64,000 nt of DNA. Source: Planctomycetia bacterium (GTDB lineage Bacteria; Planctomycetota; Planctomycetia; Pirellulales; JACPPG01). The position numbers and the translations under genes were made by a program. The notes beneath the pieces were generated by a model that made no database searches, was not told where the DNA came from, and saw only the letters and a list, made by a program, of their open reading frames with translations. Every line of letters starts with the position of its first letter. Positions within the stretch are counted from its first letter, which is position 1. Location: positions 1 through 64,000 of the forward strand of contig JACPPG010000035.1 in the NCBI GenBank assembly GCA_016191115.1. The letters are read 5' to 3'. Positions 33,658-42,483 of this stretch are shown piece by piece.

Positions 33658-34261
33658 GAGCCCCGAGGGCCGAGCAGGCGCCGGCGGCTCCACGTCGCGC
33701 AGCCTGCTGGCCGACGCCCGGCGGGCCGACCCGACCGCCTGGGAACGGATGGTGCGGCTGTATGCGCCCTTGGTGGCGTCGTGGTGCCGGCGGTGGGGCG
33801 TCGCCGAGCAGGACATAGCCGACGTGTTGCAAGATGTCTTCTCGTCGGTGGCGGGCCATCTCGATCGATTCCGCAAGGAGCGGCCCACCGACACCTTCCG
33901 CGGCTGGTTGTCCACGATCGCCCACAACAAGGCGCGGGACTATTTCCGCCGCCGCGCCGGGGAGCCCGCCGCCGCCGGCGGGACCGAGGCGGCCATGAAC
34001 TTGCAGCAGATTGCCGATCCCGCCGCGGTCGGCGAGCCCGAGGAGGGGACCGACGATGTCCTCTTGGACGAGCTGCTGCGGAAGGCGCTATCGACAATCC
34101 GCGGCGAGTTCCACGAGCGGACCTGGCAGGCGTTCTGGGGCGTCGTCGTCGACGGACGCACAGCGGGCGACGTGGCCGCCGACCTCGACATGAGGCCCGG
34201 CGCCGTCCGCGTGGCGAAGTCGCGGGTCCTCTTGCGGCTGAGGCGCGAATTGGGGGATTGA
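33644..34261 (+). CDS. ECF-type RNA polymerase sigma factor
   Basis: 205 residues. Region 2 reads 'AWERMVRLYAPLVASWCRRW', 'DIADVLQDVFSSVAGHLDRF' and 'FRGWLSTIAHNKARDYFRRR'. Region 4 reads 'IRGEFHERTWQAFWGVVVDG', 'TAGDVAADLDMRPGAVRVAK' and SRVLLRLRRELG, with the helix-turn-helix. It overlaps the end of the receptor-kinase gene by 14 nt (ATG 33644 inside it), so the two are coupled. A kinase/sigma pair is a known planctomycete arrangement, with the kinase thought to tune the sigma factor. Confidence 0.93.
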   Translation: MSGDESPEGRAGAGGSTSRSLLADARRADPTAWERMVRLYAPLVASWCRRWGVAEQDIADVLQDVFSSVAGHLDRFRKERPTDTFRGWLSTIAHNKARDYFRRRAGEPAAAGGTEAAMNLQQIADPAAVGEPEEGTDDVLLDELLRKALSTIRGEFHERTWQAFWGVVVDGRTAGDVAADLDMRPGAVRVAKSRVLLRLRRELGD

Positions 34262-34264
34262 ATC

Positions 34265-34868
34265 CTAAGGTTGACCCGTTCGTCCCTCGTCACACGGAAA
34301 GGTTGTGGCGTCTGAGAGACATTGGCGAACAAACAAACGGATCCCGCCCGTGCCCTCGTACGACCGGTACACGACCTCCATGCACACGAGCCGATCCGAG
34401 CGCGTGAAGTCGAAGTCGAAATCGTGCGGCTTCCCCTCGTGCGCCAGTCCCCGCGTAAGTGCCGCGCTGATATCGTGGCTGGTGAGCGACCGTTGCACCG
34501 TGTCGTATGTGCCCTCCGGGATGCCAAGCGGGGCTCGGGCTCGTTGAGCTTGTGCCGGACCACGGCGTTGTGGCCAAACGTTTCGCGCAGGAAGCGTGCC
34601 GCATCAACGAACAATAGCGTCGCTGCATACGCCACCAGAAAAGCTGCCGGCCGTAGCGGCGCCGGGAGCTCGGTATCGTGGCGAAACGAAGAGACCAGCT
34701 CCGACAGAGCGGCACGGGCCTGCGTATACGACACCAAAAGGTGCCGCAGCCCCGCTGGCCGGCTGGCACGTTCTGCTTGAGCTCAAGGGCTGCCTGCTTC
34801 AGCTCCTGGAAGCAGTCGGCCAGGTGCGCCACGGTCCGCGCGTCAGCGGTGATTTGATCGTGGATCAT
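34265..34868 (-). pseudogene. Frameshifted permuted papain-like (YiiX/YebB-type) hydrolase
   Basis: Three minus-strand frames must be joined to read one protein. It opens MIHDQITADARTVAHLADCF; a shift near 34755 gives 'LLVSYTQARAALSELVSSFR'; a second near 34532 gives 'GIPEGTYDTVQRSLTSHDIS' and 'RLVCMEVVYRSYEGTGGIRL'. The joined sequence resembles permuted papain-like amidases of the NlpC/P60 clan: 'VRHKLNEPEPR(L)GIPEGTY' and the Cys in 'VCMEVVYRSYEG'. It stops soon after that Cys, so the 3' part is also missing. Each shift is explained by one lost base. A sequencing error at both places is the alternative. Confidence 0.72.
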
Positions 34869-34883
34869 GGAATGACGGCGATT

Positions 34884-35966
34884 TCAAACCTGGCGGCGCG
34901 TGGGCGACTGGCAACTTCGGCGGCGGACACGCATCGCTAGAAGGCCGGAGGCGCCCAGCGCGGCGAGCATAATCGTCGACGGCTCTGGCACGTTGGGCAC
35001 CACTAAGATGCCGGCCGCGTTTGTGAAGGTGGGGCCGTTGCCATGAGTCGCGTTGGACAGAATGGTACGATCACCCGTGACGGGATCGACCTGGAGGACG
35101 GCACTGCCTTGGTTCCAGAAGATCGCTCCCGCGTTGTCGACCGTAATTCCCCTCGCGCTACGAGAGGGTGCTGGGCCGGCGCCGACAGCGGCGCTCGACA
35201 GAGTGGTCCATTCGCCCGTCATCGGGTCGATACGATTGATTGCCGCTTCGCCGGGGAAAGTGACGGCGCCGGGGGTCGATGCAAGCAAGAAGCCCCCACC
35301 GCCGACGGTGATGTGCATCGGGGCGACCATCCCAGTTCCGGGCAGGACCGCGCGATCACCCGTGGCCAAATCAATCTTAATCACTCCGAGATTGGAAGCG
35401 AGGAACGCGCTATCGCCGATGGTGGCGAACCCGCCCGGGGAATTCGGCTGCGGACCCGACCCTACGTTGAACGATGACACGTAGGATCGGTTGCCCGTTG
35501 CTTCATCGACGTTCAGAATGAAGCCGTCAGGCGCGCCGGACACCAAAATGCGCTCATCCACTTCATGCACTCCCGCGACGAATTCAAACGAAGGTCCGGT
35601 GCCGTGCCCCCCGCCGGACAGGACCGTTCGATTGCCGGTTGCCGGATCGACCCGAAAGAGTTGGCCAAAGATATACTCCGCAACAAGCAACGCGCCATCG
35701 GCGGTGAGCGCAACGCCGCTTACGATCGAGAAGGCATCGCCAGCGCCGTGCGTGTCGTCGGATATGATCGTGCGATCTCCCGTGAGGGGATCAATGCGAA
35801 CCACGCCATAATTGTCCTCGCCGAGTTGCGCCGTGATGACAATGTCGCCGGGATTAAGCGTCACGGCCGCGGCGTGCGGTGGAGGAAATACGACGGCCGC
35901 TAGGCAGCACGCGGCCGTAGCGAACGCAAGGAGACTTAGGAGGCGTCGCTGTTCACATTTTTCCAT
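34884..35966 (-). CDS. Propeller-like PEP-CTERM exported protein
   Basis: 360 residues from the ATG at 35966, the first start that leaves a normal signal peptide ('LLAFATAACCLAAVVF', PPPHAAA). The mature protein is a series of about six repeats of roughly 50 residues with 'IDPLTGDRTIISDDTHGAGD', 'VDPATGNRTVLSGGGHGTGP', 'IDLATGDRAVLPGTGMV' and 'VDPVTGDRTILSNATHGNGP'. This 'DPxTGxRTxLS' unit is seen in secreted proteins with NHL or SMP-30-like beta-propellers. The sorting signal is 'VPEPSTIMLAALGASGLLAM' then RVRRRSCQS. Ligand unknown. Confidence 0.82.
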   Translation of the reverse strand: MEKCEQRRLLSLLAFATAACCLAAVVFPPPHAAAVTLNPGDIVITAQLGEDNYGVVRIDPLTGDRTIISDDTHGAGDAFSIVSGVALTADGALLVAEYIFGQLFRVDPATGNRTVLSGGGHGTGPSFEFVAGVHEVDERILVSGAPDGFILNVDEATGNRSYVSSFNVGSGPQPNSPGGFATIGDSAFLASNLGVIKIDLATGDRAVLPGTGMVAPMHITVGGGGFLLASTPGAVTFPGEAAINRIDPMTGEWTTLSSAAVGAGPAPSRSARGITVDNAGAIFWNQGSAVLQVDPVTGDRTILSNATHGNGPTFTNAAGILVVPNVPEPSTIMLAALGASGLLAMRVRRRSCQSPTRRQV

Positions 35967-36059
35967 AGGCTCACTCGATACTTCCCAAACGGATCGGGGT
36001 TTGTGCGGTTTGTTTGGAATTGAAGGTATACCCGTGCGCTCGCCACACTGAAGCATCAC

Positions 36060-36337
36060 CCTTTAGAAACACGAGCGAGAGGGGACCAAGATAGCGCTTT
36101 CCGCCGCTTGGCGGAAGCGCGGCGAACCGGCCCCTCGATGACGCTCACTAGCGTGCTTCCCTGAAACCGCACAACGGGCCTGCGGACGCCCCGTGGCATC
36201 AGGGAACAACGGGCCGTATCGAAGCGTGCGGCTTTGGCGTCAGCCTAATCGCGGCGCGGCGGAGAGGCAAGAAAAATCGCGTTCCCGTATTCGTCTGGCG
36301 TGAAAGTCCGCGGGTCAAGACCGCCGGGATAGACCTC
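36060..36337. other. Intergenic region upstream of the propeller PEP-CTERM gene
   Basis: About 280 bp between the propeller gene start and family A copy 4. It contains short palindromic words around GCGCTTTCCGCC / GGCGGAAGCGC (36105-36132). No gene is seen. The promoter of the minus-strand PEP-CTERM gene should be in this stretch. Confidence 0.4.
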
Positions 36338-36494
36338 CAGGGCCATTCTGTTTTTCAAAATGGCGAGGCGGGAAAATGGGACTGGCTCCGAGCATAAACA
36401 GCGCAAGCCCTTTTAGACGAACGCTGCGTCTCGGTGCCTGTCCCACTTTCCCGCCGGTGCGCCGCCGTCCAGCTTGAATCTGTGAACGGCCCTG
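36338..36494 (-). mobile_element. Family A MITE-like element, copy 4
   Basis: 157 bp, CAGGGCCATTCTG ... GTGAACGGCCCTG. Flanked by GGATAGACCTC (36327-36337) and GGATGGACCTC (36495-36505): an 11-bp direct repeat with one mismatch, read as a slightly decayed target duplication. Internal variant: 'gtccagcttga' replaces 'ggcaagcttga' near the right end, as in copy 8. Confidence 0.92.
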
Positions 36495-36564
36495 GGATGG
36501 ACCTCCTCGGCTCGCCGGCAAAAGGGGGCAGCTCGCCCGCTAAGAACGTGCGGCTTGCAAGCCG

Positions 36565-36732
36565 CTATGATCCGGCCCGGCTGGAGATGGTCAGGAACGT
36601 GAAGCTGGACCGCACGCCCACGGCCCACACCGTGTTCCAGCACAAGACGACGATGAGGGCCAGCATCACGGCGTATTCGACGGCCGTGGGCCCCTCGTCG
36701 TCGCGGAGAAACTGCCGGACTTTCGCGAGCAT
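36565..36732 (-). CDS. Flp family type IVb pilin
   Basis: 55 residues from the ATG at 36732: MLAKVRQFLRDDEGPTAVEY then 'AVMLALIVVLCWNTVWAVGV' and a short polar tail. The motif 'DEGPTAVEYAVMLALIVV' is the Flp/Fap prepilin cleavage region, with processing after the Gly, the Glu at mature +5, and a hydrophobic assembly helix. Its length is right for Flp pilins. The usual Flp C-terminus (often 'AITALGTN...') is replaced by RSSFTFLTISSRAGS. No tad/cpa genes are adjacent; a TadG-like gene is 18 kb away. Confidence 0.88.
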   Translation of the reverse strand: MLAKVRQFLRDDEGPTAVEYAVMLALIVVLCWNTVWAVGVRSSFTFLTISSRAGS

Positions 36733-36860
36733 AGTGGGGATTGCCTCCGGCCGCTCGGTTCGGCGCGCGGCCTAGAGGAAGCTTAGCTCGGCGGCATCGC
36801 CAGTCAAATCCCCGCGGCCGCGCATCCGCCCAAACCGGCATGATTGCGTCGCACGAGATC

Positions 36861-38768
36861 CTAGTCACGTGCCCCGCGCGCGCCCGCCAATGATGGGTCG
36901 CCACGCTTCAATAGTGCGATCCGCAACGGGCTTGCGCTGGTGTTGCCCGGAGGAAACTCGACAATCGGGTAGCTGTCATTCAGCCAACCGGCGAGCCGCT
37001 CACCGTAGCCGCGGCCGAACCGCGCGAAGCCATAGTCCACCGTCTCTTCATCGGTCCACAAGATAAAGTCGGGCGGGCGCTCTTGAAACGCGGCCATCAT
37101 CGCGTCTTCGCCAAACAGCATCACCTCCGGCGGCATCAGCGAAACGTACGGCGTCGGATTCTCACGCCGTGAGAGATAGTTCAACATGGCTCCCTCAGGC
37201 AGTACCACAAGTGTCGCGTCGGCGGGAACGTGACGGGAAATGAGAAAGAGGGCCCGTTTCACCTCCGGGCCACTTTCATCGCACCACATCGTATCGCCGC
37301 CCGAGCCGACGCGATGCGTCCTCCGCGCGTAGACCGCGGCGGTGATGTGCAACTGAGTTTCCGCGAAAAAAAGTAGCACGGCCGCAGTCACGGCGCGGAG
37401 CATGATGCCGCGGCCCCCCAACTGCTCGATGGCCGCGGGCAGCCAGTCCCACACGATCACGATGGCAACCAGCGCGGCCGGCATGGCCAGCGCGAACCCG
37501 TACTGGTACAGCCGCGTGTTGAGCACGATCTTTAATAGCAGCAAGAGCGAGAAAAGAACGAGTGTCCCCGAGAGGACCAGCCTCGCGCGGTCAGCCGAGC
37601 CTTTGCGACGCCACCAGCCGACCGCGATAACGCCAAGAGCGGCCGTCAAAATCGCCGGCAGCGGCAGCGCGATCTCGCCATAGGGCATGAAACGGCGGAC
37701 CCAAAACAGCACAGTCGCCACTGCGGCAAAAATGATCATTGTTACCTTGGCCTCCCAACTCTTCGGCGGTCTCCACAGCAATCCCAGCACCACCGGGGGA
37801 ACGAATACGGCGCCGTAGATCAAGAGCACGATTGCCATCCGCCACAATTGATGGCCAGGATGGTCGATCCCCATCGAATTGCGATAGAACGGCAGTGAGC
37901 TCACGTCCGATCGGAACAAGAAACGCACGGCACCGGCCGCGGCCAACCCAGCATCGCGCACAGGCATCGCCAGCAGGGACAAGGCAAACGACAATAACGC
38001 GGGCACGATCATCGCGCCGAAATAGACGCCGATCGCTCGGAGCAAGCGCGTCCGCGACGGACGATTTGCCGACAGAGCGAGCACAAGCCCGGCGGACGAA
38101 GCGACGAAAGCAGCCAGAAAGACTTCCGGCTTAGTGAGAAACACGAGGCCCACGCACAACCCGGCCAGCGCCGCGTCGGCCCGCCGGCATGAATCCGCGA
38201 AGCGCCCGACCATGAAGATCGCCGCCAGGGAAAGCACGATGCCATGCGTCAGCTCGTGGGAATAGGGACAAATGAAGTTGTAGTTCGCCATACTCGTAAT
38301 CTGGCAGAAGCCGAACGCGAACACGAACGTCATGCAACCCAGGAAGGCCGAAGCGCGGCTGCCGATTCGTGACAACAACGCGTACAGAAGGATCAGCAGG
38401 ACACCGGCGACGGCCGCGTTCGCAAGCGCCAGCGTGCGGAGACTCGCCCCGAACAGGCGAAACCAAAGCGAGTTCACGTATTGCGACAGCGGACCGTTGA
38501 GGTGCGCGATATCGCGGTATAGAACCTTCCCTTCACTCAATTGCCAGGGAACGTACAGCTCGCGCCCGAAGTCGACGATCGGATCGCACCATTTGCCCCA
38601 TCCCCACCACAGCATCAGAAGCGCCGCGAGCGCGATCAAGCCGACCGCGATTCTCCCGCGCTGCTGCTCCCAGAAGATGTCGAGCGGCACGGGCTCAAGC
38701 GCGCCGCGGCTGGCGGGTGGCTCGCGCGATTCCGCGGCGGCCGACAGGACAGCATGCGGTCGGTTCAT
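36861..38768 (-). CDS. GT-C-type membrane glycosyltransferase (PMT/ArnT-like)
   Basis: 635 residues with about ten or more membrane helices. The first ('IAVGLIALAALLMLWWGWGK') is followed by the acidic loop 'CDPIVDFGRELYVPW', the family position of the catalytic Asp in the dolichol- or undecaprenyl-linked mannosyl/aminoarabinosyl transferases (PMT_2, ArnT). 'LYRDIAHLNGPLSQYVNSLW' matches the conserved GPL loop. The C-terminal third is a soluble domain ('LLISRHVPADATLVVLPEGA', 'PDFILWTDEETVDYGFARF'). It would transfer a sugar from a lipid carrier to a protein or lipid on the outer face. The acceptor is unknown. Monocistronic. Confidence 0.8.
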   Translation of the reverse strand: MNRPHAVLSAAAESREPPASRGALEPVPLDIFWEQQRGRIAVGLIALAALLMLWWGWGKWCDPIVDFGRELYVPWQLSEGKVLYRDIAHLNGPLSQYVNSLWFRLFGASLRTLALANAAVAGVLLILLYALLSRIGSRASAFLGCMTFVFAFGFCQITSMANYNFICPYSHELTHGIVLSLAAIFMVGRFADSCRRADAALAGLCVGLVFLTKPEVFLAAFVASSAGLVLALSANRPSRTRLLRAIGVYFGAMIVPALLSFALSLLAMPVRDAGLAAAGAVRFLFRSDVSSLPFYRNSMGIDHPGHQLWRMAIVLLIYGAVFVPPVVLGLLWRPPKSWEAKVTMIIFAAVATVLFWVRRFMPYGEIALPLPAILTAALGVIAVGWWRRKGSADRARLVLSGTLVLFSLLLLLKIVLNTRLYQYGFALAMPAALVAIVIVWDWLPAAIEQLGGRGIMLRAVTAAVLLFFAETQLHITAAVYARRTHRVGSGGDTMWCDESGPEVKRALFLISRHVPADATLVVLPEGAMLNYLSRRENPTPYVSLMPPEVMLFGEDAMMAAFQERPPDFILWTDEETVDYGFARFGRGYGERLAGWLNDSYPIVEFPPGNTSASPLRIALLKRGDPSLAGARGARD

Positions 38769-39030
38769 GTCCGACTCGGACGAAGTGCAAGTTTGGCGGC
38801 CCTTCTCCGCCTCACGGTGAAAGCGGCAAGGTCGGCGGCCATCCTGATCTCCCCTGTCCCGAGACTATTAGTAACACACGCACAAAGGCGCCGAAAGATG
38901 ATGAGCGATTTTCGATTTTCGACCCGGTCGGGGGTACAATGGACTGCAAGCTTCACCACCGGCTAGGTCGCCGGCGGAAGGCCCCAGAATGGCTGGCGAT
39001 CGCGCAAGGACATAGAAACCACCATCCGCC

Positions 39031-39234
39031 ATGTTGACCGACCGCGCCATCGAAATTGTCGCCGAGGACAAGATCCGTGCCGCGATCGCCGCCGGCGACT
39101 TCGACGCCCTGCCAGGCTTCGGAAAGCCCCATCCGATCTTCGACGAGCCGTACGACGAGCACTGGTGGATTCGCCGCAAGCTCGCGCGCGAGAAGATGTC
39201 GGTCATGTGGCCTGGCGCAAGCGCCATCACCTAG
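39031..39234 (+). CDS. DUF1992 (DnaJ-homologue subfamily C28-like) small protein
   Basis: 67 residues matching DUF1992: 'AIEIVAEDKIRAAIAAGDFD', 'LPGFGKPHPIFDEPYDEHWW', 'IRRKLAREKMS'. In the family the hallmark is A-E-x-x-I..A...G-x-F-D-x-L-P-G-x-G-K-P, and all of that is visible. It is a single-domain cytoplasmic protein whose function is not known. It lies 26 bp upstream of the kinase-like gene at 39261, so the two may be cotranscribed. Confidence 0.88.
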   Translation: MLTDRAIEIVAEDKIRAAIAAGDFDALPGFGKPHPIFDEPYDEHWWIRRKLAREKMSVMWPGASAIT

Positions 39235-39260
39235 TCGTCCTCGTCGATCGTTCGCCGCTC

Positions 39261-40268
39261 ATGACCGACGCCCTCGCTTATCAAGCCGTGTTGCAGTCCT
39301 ATTCGGCCGACTGCCAACCGAGCGAGGTTGAGTTTCTGGGCGCGGCGGGCGGTTTCAGTGGCGCGCGTTTCTGGCGCCTCGCTTCTCCGCGCGGAAGATT
39401 GTGCCTGCGGCGCTGGCCGCGGGATCACCCTTTGCCAGAGCGACTGGAATTCATCCAGGCGGTGCTGTGGCACGTCGACCAGGAGGGCTTCCACAAGGTC
39501 CCGGTGCCGCTGGAGACCTTGCGTCACGCGGGCTACGTGCGTTATGGCGGTCATTTGTGGGAGCTGTCGCCGTGGCTGCCAGGCGAACCGGACGTCAGCA
39601 AATCGCCGCCGATCCCGCGGCTCCGCGCGGCCATGATCGCTTTGGCCGAGTTTCACGAGGCTGCCTCGTCATTTCCACTGGCGGAGATCGCACGCAGCTC
39701 GTCGCCGACGATTGGCGAACGGCTAGCGCAACTTCGAGCGCTGCGGTCCGCGGGGCACGACCGTCTGCGGCACGCGGTGGAGCACGCGCCGGGGCCGCAC
39801 GACGCCGCGGCGCAGAGATTGCTCGATCTGTTCCCCATCGCGGCGCCGCGGGTGCAGGTCATGCTCGAGCAAGCCGCGCGGCTACCGGTGACGCTCGCGC
39901 CTTGCCTCCGCGACGTGTGGCGTGGGAATGTGCTTTTTGTCGGCGGGGAAGTGACGGGCCTGATCGACTTCGGCGCACTGCGGCCGGAAAGCGCGGCCGC
40001 CGACGTCGCCCGGTTGCTGGGGAGCATGGCCGAGGATGATCGCGGCCTGTGGAAGGAAGGACTTGCCGCGTACGAACGAGCGCGGCCGCTCACGGAAGCC
40101 ACGACCGTGCTCGTCGCTGCCTTCGACGTCAGCGGCGTTCTGCTGGGTGGAATGAATTGGATCGAGTGGATTTACCGAGATCAGCGCTCGTTCGATGATG
40201 CCGCAGCCGTCCAGGCGCGACTCGACTACTTCGGCCGGCGCCTGGCCCATTTGATTGAGACGGGCTGA
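39261..40268 (+). CDS. APH-fold phosphotransferase family protein
   Basis: 335 residues from ATG 39261. The fold and length fit aminoglycoside phosphotransferase/homoserine kinase II-like enzymes: an N-terminal lobe to about 100 ('LGAAGGFSGARFWRLASPRG', 'LRRWPRDHP'), then the catalytic loop 'CLRDVWRGNVLFVGGEV' and the metal Asp in 'GLIDFGALRPESAAADVARL'. The usual His in HxDxxxxN is Leu here, though the Asp and Asn are present. The substrate is unknown. It lies between DUF1992 and the aldolase/mtnA pair. Confidence 0.82.
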   Translation: MTDALAYQAVLQSYSADCQPSEVEFLGAAGGFSGARFWRLASPRGRLCLRRWPRDHPLPERLEFIQAVLWHVDQEGFHKVPVPLETLRHAGYVRYGGHLWELSPWLPGEPDVSKSPPIPRLRAAMIALAEFHEAASSFPLAEIARSSSPTIGERLAQLRALRSAGHDRLRHAVEHAPGPHDAAAQRLLDLFPIAAPRVQVMLEQAARLPVTLAPCLRDVWRGNVLFVGGEVTGLIDFGALRPESAAADVARLLGSMAEDDRGLWKEGLAAYERARPLTEATTVLVAAFDVSGVLLGGMNWIEWIYRDQRSFDDAAAVQARLDYFGRRLAHLIETG

Positions 40269-40375
40269 AACATCTGCGAGGAGATCGTGCGGCGCTTCGA
40301 CGACATCAAGACGTACGAGCCGTCCCAGCCGCATGCCGGCATGCACGGGTGAGTCCGATGGCGCCACAGAGGGGG

Positions 40376-40532
40376 CAGGGCCGTTCACAGATTCAAGCTT
40401 GCCGGCGGCGCACCGGCGGGAAAGTGGGACAGGCACCGAGACGCAACGTTCGTCTAAAGGGACTTGCGCTGTTTATGCTCGGAGCCAGTCCCATTTTCCC
40501 GCCTCGTCATTTTGAAAAACAGAATGGCCCTG
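40376..40532 (+). mobile_element. Family A MITE-like element, copy 5
   Basis: 157 bp, complete, CAGGGCCGTTC ... GAATGGCCCTG. Flanked by exact 10-bp duplications ACAGAGGGGG (40366-40375 and 40533-40542). This is one of the two clearest family A insertions. It fills most of the 378-bp gap between the APH-fold gene and the aldolase gene. Confidence 0.97.
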
Positions 40533-40646
40533 ACAGAGGGGGCGGCAAAGTAGCGTCCCAGGCGGCCACGATGTAAACTAACGCGCGGCGATGGCACGAT
40601 TCAGCGATCTGTCGCAAAGTCAGTCACTCACCAGCCTGGGCGCGCG

Positions 40647-41402
40647 ATGAACTGGAAGGCGCTCGAGAAGTTTCGCGCGCGGCTCGCCCGCGACCAACCG
40701 CTCTACGGACTGTGGGTTTCGCTTGAATCGGCCTCGGTCACCGAGATCGCCGTGGCCAGCGGGCTGGACTGGGTCGTCATCGACGCCGAGCACGGCCATC
40801 TCGATTGGGGAGATATCGTCCAGCATCTGCGGGCGGCGGCACGTAGCGATACGGTCACCCTGGTGCGGATCGCGGAGCTCAATCTGGCGCTCGTGAAGCG
40901 GGCGCTCGACATCGGAGCGGACGGCGTCGTCATCCCGTGGATCGAATCGGCCGATCAGCTCCGGCAGGCCGTGCGATTCGCGCACTATCCGCCGCAAGGC
41001 GTGCGCGGCATTGGCGCCGAACGCGCCACGGTTTGGGGCCAACGGATGGCGGAATACGTGGCCGAGGCCAACGATCGGATCCTCGTCATCCCGATCATCG
41101 AGACGGTCGCGGCCGCGACGCACATCGATGAGATGCTCGAGGTTCCCGGCGTCGAGGTGTTCCAATTCGGGCCGGCCGACTATTCCTCGACGGCCGGCTA
41201 CCGCGGCATGTGGGAGGGGCCAGGCGTCGCTGAGGCGATCCTCGCGCTCAAGGATAAGATCCGTGCCCGCGGCAAACACTGCGGCGTGGTGACCAGGAAC
41301 GCCGAAGACCTCGCGCGGCGCGAAGAGCAAGGCTTCCGCGTGCTAGGCATCGGATTCGATACCGGCTTGCTGTGGCGGGGTATTCACCAGATGCTGCCAT
41401 AA
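40647..41402 (+). CDS. HpcH/HpaI family aldolase
   Basis: 251 residues matching metal-dependent class II pyruvate aldolases of the HpcH/HpaI group (2-keto-3-deoxy-L-rhamnonate or 4-hydroxy-2-oxoheptanedioate type). Seen: 'GLWVSLESASVTEIAVASGL', 'DWVVIDAEHGHLDW' (base/metal loop), 'VTLVRI' (substrate Arg), 'GADGVVIPWIESADQ' and 'VIPIIETVAAATHIDEML' (Glu ligand), with the Asp of 'FGPADYSSTAGY'. The reaction is retro-aldol cleavage yielding pyruvate and an aldehyde; the sugar acid cannot be told from sequence. It is 12 bp upstream of mtnA, so one transcript is likely. Confidence 0.9.
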   Translation: MNWKALEKFRARLARDQPLYGLWVSLESASVTEIAVASGLDWVVIDAEHGHLDWGDIVQHLRAAARSDTVTLVRIAELNLALVKRALDIGADGVVIPWIESADQLRQAVRFAHYPPQGVRGIGAERATVWGQRMAEYVAEANDRILVIPIIETVAAATHIDEMLEVPGVEVFQFGPADYSSTAGYRGMWEGPGVAEAILALKDKIRARGKHCGVVTRNAEDLARREEQGFRVLGIGFDTGLLWRGIHQMLP

Positions 41403-41414
41403 GGCGGCGATAAT

Positions 41415-42482
41415 ATGTCAGAAGCCACGATCAGCACTCTACCAACGCTCCACTGGGTCGGCGACGTCGGCGGCCATTTGCGGCTGATCGACCAGACGCT
41501 GTTGCCGGTCGAGGTCCGCGAGATCGACTGCCGCGACCTCGAGACCGTCTTCGAGGCGATCCGCTCGCTGCGGGTCCGCGGCGCGCCGGCCATCGGCATC
41601 GCCGCGGCGTATGGTCTGGTCATTGGCGCGCAGGCCGCTAACGATCGTGACGAAGCCGGCTTCTTCGCCGCGCTCGATTCCGCGCGTGCGCGCCTGGCGG
41701 AGAGCCGTCCGACGGCGGTGAACCTGTTTTGGGCGCTCGACCGGACGCATGGCGTGGCCCTGGCAGCTCGTGGGGCCACGTCGCCGCGGGAAATCGTCGC
41801 GCGATTGTTGGCCGAAGCCCGGGCCATTCACGAGGAAGACCGCGCGATGTGCCGCGCCATCGGCCGCTATGGTGCGGAGCTTCTGGCCGACGGCCAGGGC
41901 GTGCTCACGCATTGCAACGCCGGCGGACTGGCCACCAGCGACTACGGGACCGCGCTGGCCGTATTCTTCTCCGCCCAGGAATCGGGCAAGCGCCTGCGCG
42001 TCTACGCCGACGAGACGCGCCCGCTCCTGCAAGGTGCGCGACTCACGGCCTGGGAGCTGCAGCAGCGCGGCATCGACGTGACGCTCATCTGCGATTCGAT
42101 GGCCGCCCAGGTCATGCGGGAAGGGCGCGTGCAGGCGGTCGTGACCGGCGCCGATCGGATCGCCGCCAACGGCGACACGGCCAACAAGATCGGCACCTAC
42201 GGCGTTGCCGTCCTGGCCGCGGCCCACGACATCCCGTTCTACGTGGCCGCGCCCACCAGCACGTTCGACCTGTCGCTGGCGGGCGGCAGCCAGATTCCGA
42301 TCGAGCAGCGCGACAAGCGCGAGATCACCCACGGCTTCGGCCGGCAGACGGCGCCCGAGGGCGTAAAGGTCTACAACCCGGCCTTCGACGTGACGCCGGC
42401 CCGGCTGATTCGGGCGATCATCTGCGAGCGGGGCGTGATCGCGCCGGTAACGCGCGAACGGATCGCGGCGGCGCTGCGCTAG
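41415..42482 (+). CDS. mtnA: S-methyl-5-thioribose-1-phosphate isomerase
   Basis: 355 residues, complete. MtnA converts 5-methylthioribose-1-phosphate to the ribulose form in methionine salvage. Catalytic Cys in 'LTHCNAGGLATSDYGTALAV', catalytic Asp in 'VVTGADRIAANGDTANKIGT', and the phosphate/substrate loops 'RVRGAPAIGIAAAYGLVIG', 'DETRPLLQGARLTAWE' and 'YVAAPTSTFDLSLAGG' are all conserved. It follows the aldolase gene by 12 bp. Other salvage genes are not in view. eIF2B-type relatives lack the Cys/Asp combination seen here. Confidence 0.96.
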   Translation: MSEATISTLPTLHWVGDVGGHLRLIDQTLLPVEVREIDCRDLETVFEAIRSLRVRGAPAIGIAAAYGLVIGAQAANDRDEAGFFAALDSARARLAESRPTAVNLFWALDRTHGVALAARGATSPREIVARLLAEARAIHEEDRAMCRAIGRYGAELLADGQGVLTHCNAGGLATSDYGTALAVFFSAQESGKRLRVYADETRPLLQGARLTAWELQQRGIDVTLICDSMAAQVMREGRVQAVVTGADRIAANGDTANKIGTYGVAVLAAAHDIPFYVAAPTSTFDLSLAGGSQIPIEQRDKREITHGFGRQTAPEGVKVYNPAFDVTPARLIRAIICERGVIAPVTRERIAAALR

Positions 42483-42483
42483 G

